64,000 bases of DNA, taken from contig JAGXNO010000004.1 of NCBI GenBank assembly GCA_019894975.1, forward strand, positions 61,721 through 125,720, in the 5' to 3' direction. Made by a program: the position numbers and the translations under genes. The number at the start of each line of letters is the position of its first letter. Within the stretch, counting starts at the first letter, position 1. The notes below the pieces were generated by a model. The model ran no database searches. It saw only the letters and a program-made list of their open reading frames with translations, and was not told the DNA's origin. Below are positions 63,880 through 64,000 of the stretch, piece after piece. The stretch comes from Promethearchaeota archaeon (GTDB taxonomy: Archaea; Asgardarchaeota; Lokiarchaeia; Sigyniarchaeales; SOKP01).

Positions 63880-64000
63880 CTAGAAGAAATCATCATCCAG
63901 AGATATTGTTTCAGTTCTATCAGGACCAATTGAGATCATTGCAATTTCAGTTTGCAACTCATCTTTAATTGCTTGTATATATAATTTCATTGTATCAGGG
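63880..64000 (-). CDS. purA: Adenylosuccinate synthetase, C-terminal end (partial)
   Basis: The last 39 codons of a minus-strand gene are inside the window and the rest lies beyond 64000. The translated end IQAIKDELQTEIAMISIGPD followed by RTETISLDDDFF matches the C-terminus of PurA, which joins IMP and aspartate with GTP to make adenylosuccinate. The ISxGPxRxETI pattern is diagnostic. Confidence 0.8.
   Translation of the reverse strand, partial: PDTMKLYIQAIKDELQTEIAMISIGPDRTETISLDDDFF

Noticed and set aside
1..64000. CRISPR array, IS element or integrated virus
   Set aside because: No regular direct repeats, transposase, integrase or viral structural gene was seen. The DUF2284 copies are decayed genes, not a mobile element.

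Overview
The window is AT-rich, gene-dense, mostly chromosomal DNA from an archaeon, most likely an Asgard archaeon (Lokiarchaeia-like). Several gene types support this together: a Rab/Ras-type small GTPase, a Roadblock/LC7 protein, longin-like proteins, a gelsolin-like domain protein, three JAMM/MPN-domain proteins, LURP-one-related and leucine-rich-repeat proteins. These sit beside archaeal metabolism: heterodisulfide reductase HdrA/B/C, archaeal-type fructose-bisphosphate aldolase, CDP-alcohol phosphotransferases and the methanogen-type homocysteine pathway. The taxonomic call is an inference from gene content; no rRNA or tRNA gene was found.

Layout. 0.1-2.4 kb: cysteine synthase and an MFS transporter. 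2.5-10.3 kb: a membrane/winged-helix protein, then an MPN-minus/MPN-plus pair with coiled-coil tails, a zinc-ribbon protein and a third JAMM protein whose catalytic motif is interrupted by 31 nt. 10.4-19.7 kb: a chelatase-type AAA+/VWA protein, an ATP-grasp enzyme, Roadblock, nucleotidyltransferase, coiled-coil and small metabolic genes. 19.9-25.9 kb: LRR-TPR protein, a metallo-beta-lactamase-fold protein and an inositol-phosphate locus (TIM-barrel protein, CDP-alcohol phosphotransferase, inositol-phosphate synthase with an ATT start, inositol-1-phosphate cytidylyltransferase-like gene). 26-36.3 kb: DedA, small proteins, a longin/winged-helix protein, HdrC-HdrB, the L-aspartate-semialdehyde sulfurtransferase pair, EamA transporter, and a possible structured RNA. 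36.3-41.2 kb: MBL-fold protein, small GTPase, orphan N6 DNA methylase, YkgJ-type cysteine cluster protein and a longin-like protein. 41.3-50.2 kb: HdrA-MvhD fusion, DUF711, aldolase, gelsolin-SAP protein, an interrupted zinc-ribbon/LURP-one gene, and a PssA-type enzyme. 50.3-55.8 kb: TrmB-like coiled-coil protein and two tandem VWA plus C4HC3-finger proteins. 55.9-64 kb: class III aminotransferase and diaminopentanoate-dehydrogenase-like gene, PhoU-like/Pit phosphate uptake, LRR protein, decaying DUF2284 copies and the end of purA.

Main discovery candidate. Two unrelated genes (9321-10308, plus strand; 49304-48564, minus strand) are each broken by about 30 nt containing an in-frame stop. Both inserts fold into hairpins with 5-nt loops. 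In both, a 4-bp helix flanked by 3-nt bulges can be drawn so that the standard archaeal bulge-helix-bulge cuts restore the reading frame. In the first gene the cuts restore the exact JAMM spacing; in the second they give a continuous LURP-one domain. They look like very small archaeal mRNA introns that would be removed by the tRNA splicing endonuclease, in genes not usually known to carry them.

Other points of interest are the adjacent catalytic/non-catalytic MPN pair (compare Rpn11-Rpn8), the VWA plus zinc-finger tandem that recalls TFIIH p44/p34, a longin plus winged-helix protein that recalls NPRL2/NPRL3, and a gelsolin-like domain joined to a SAP domain.
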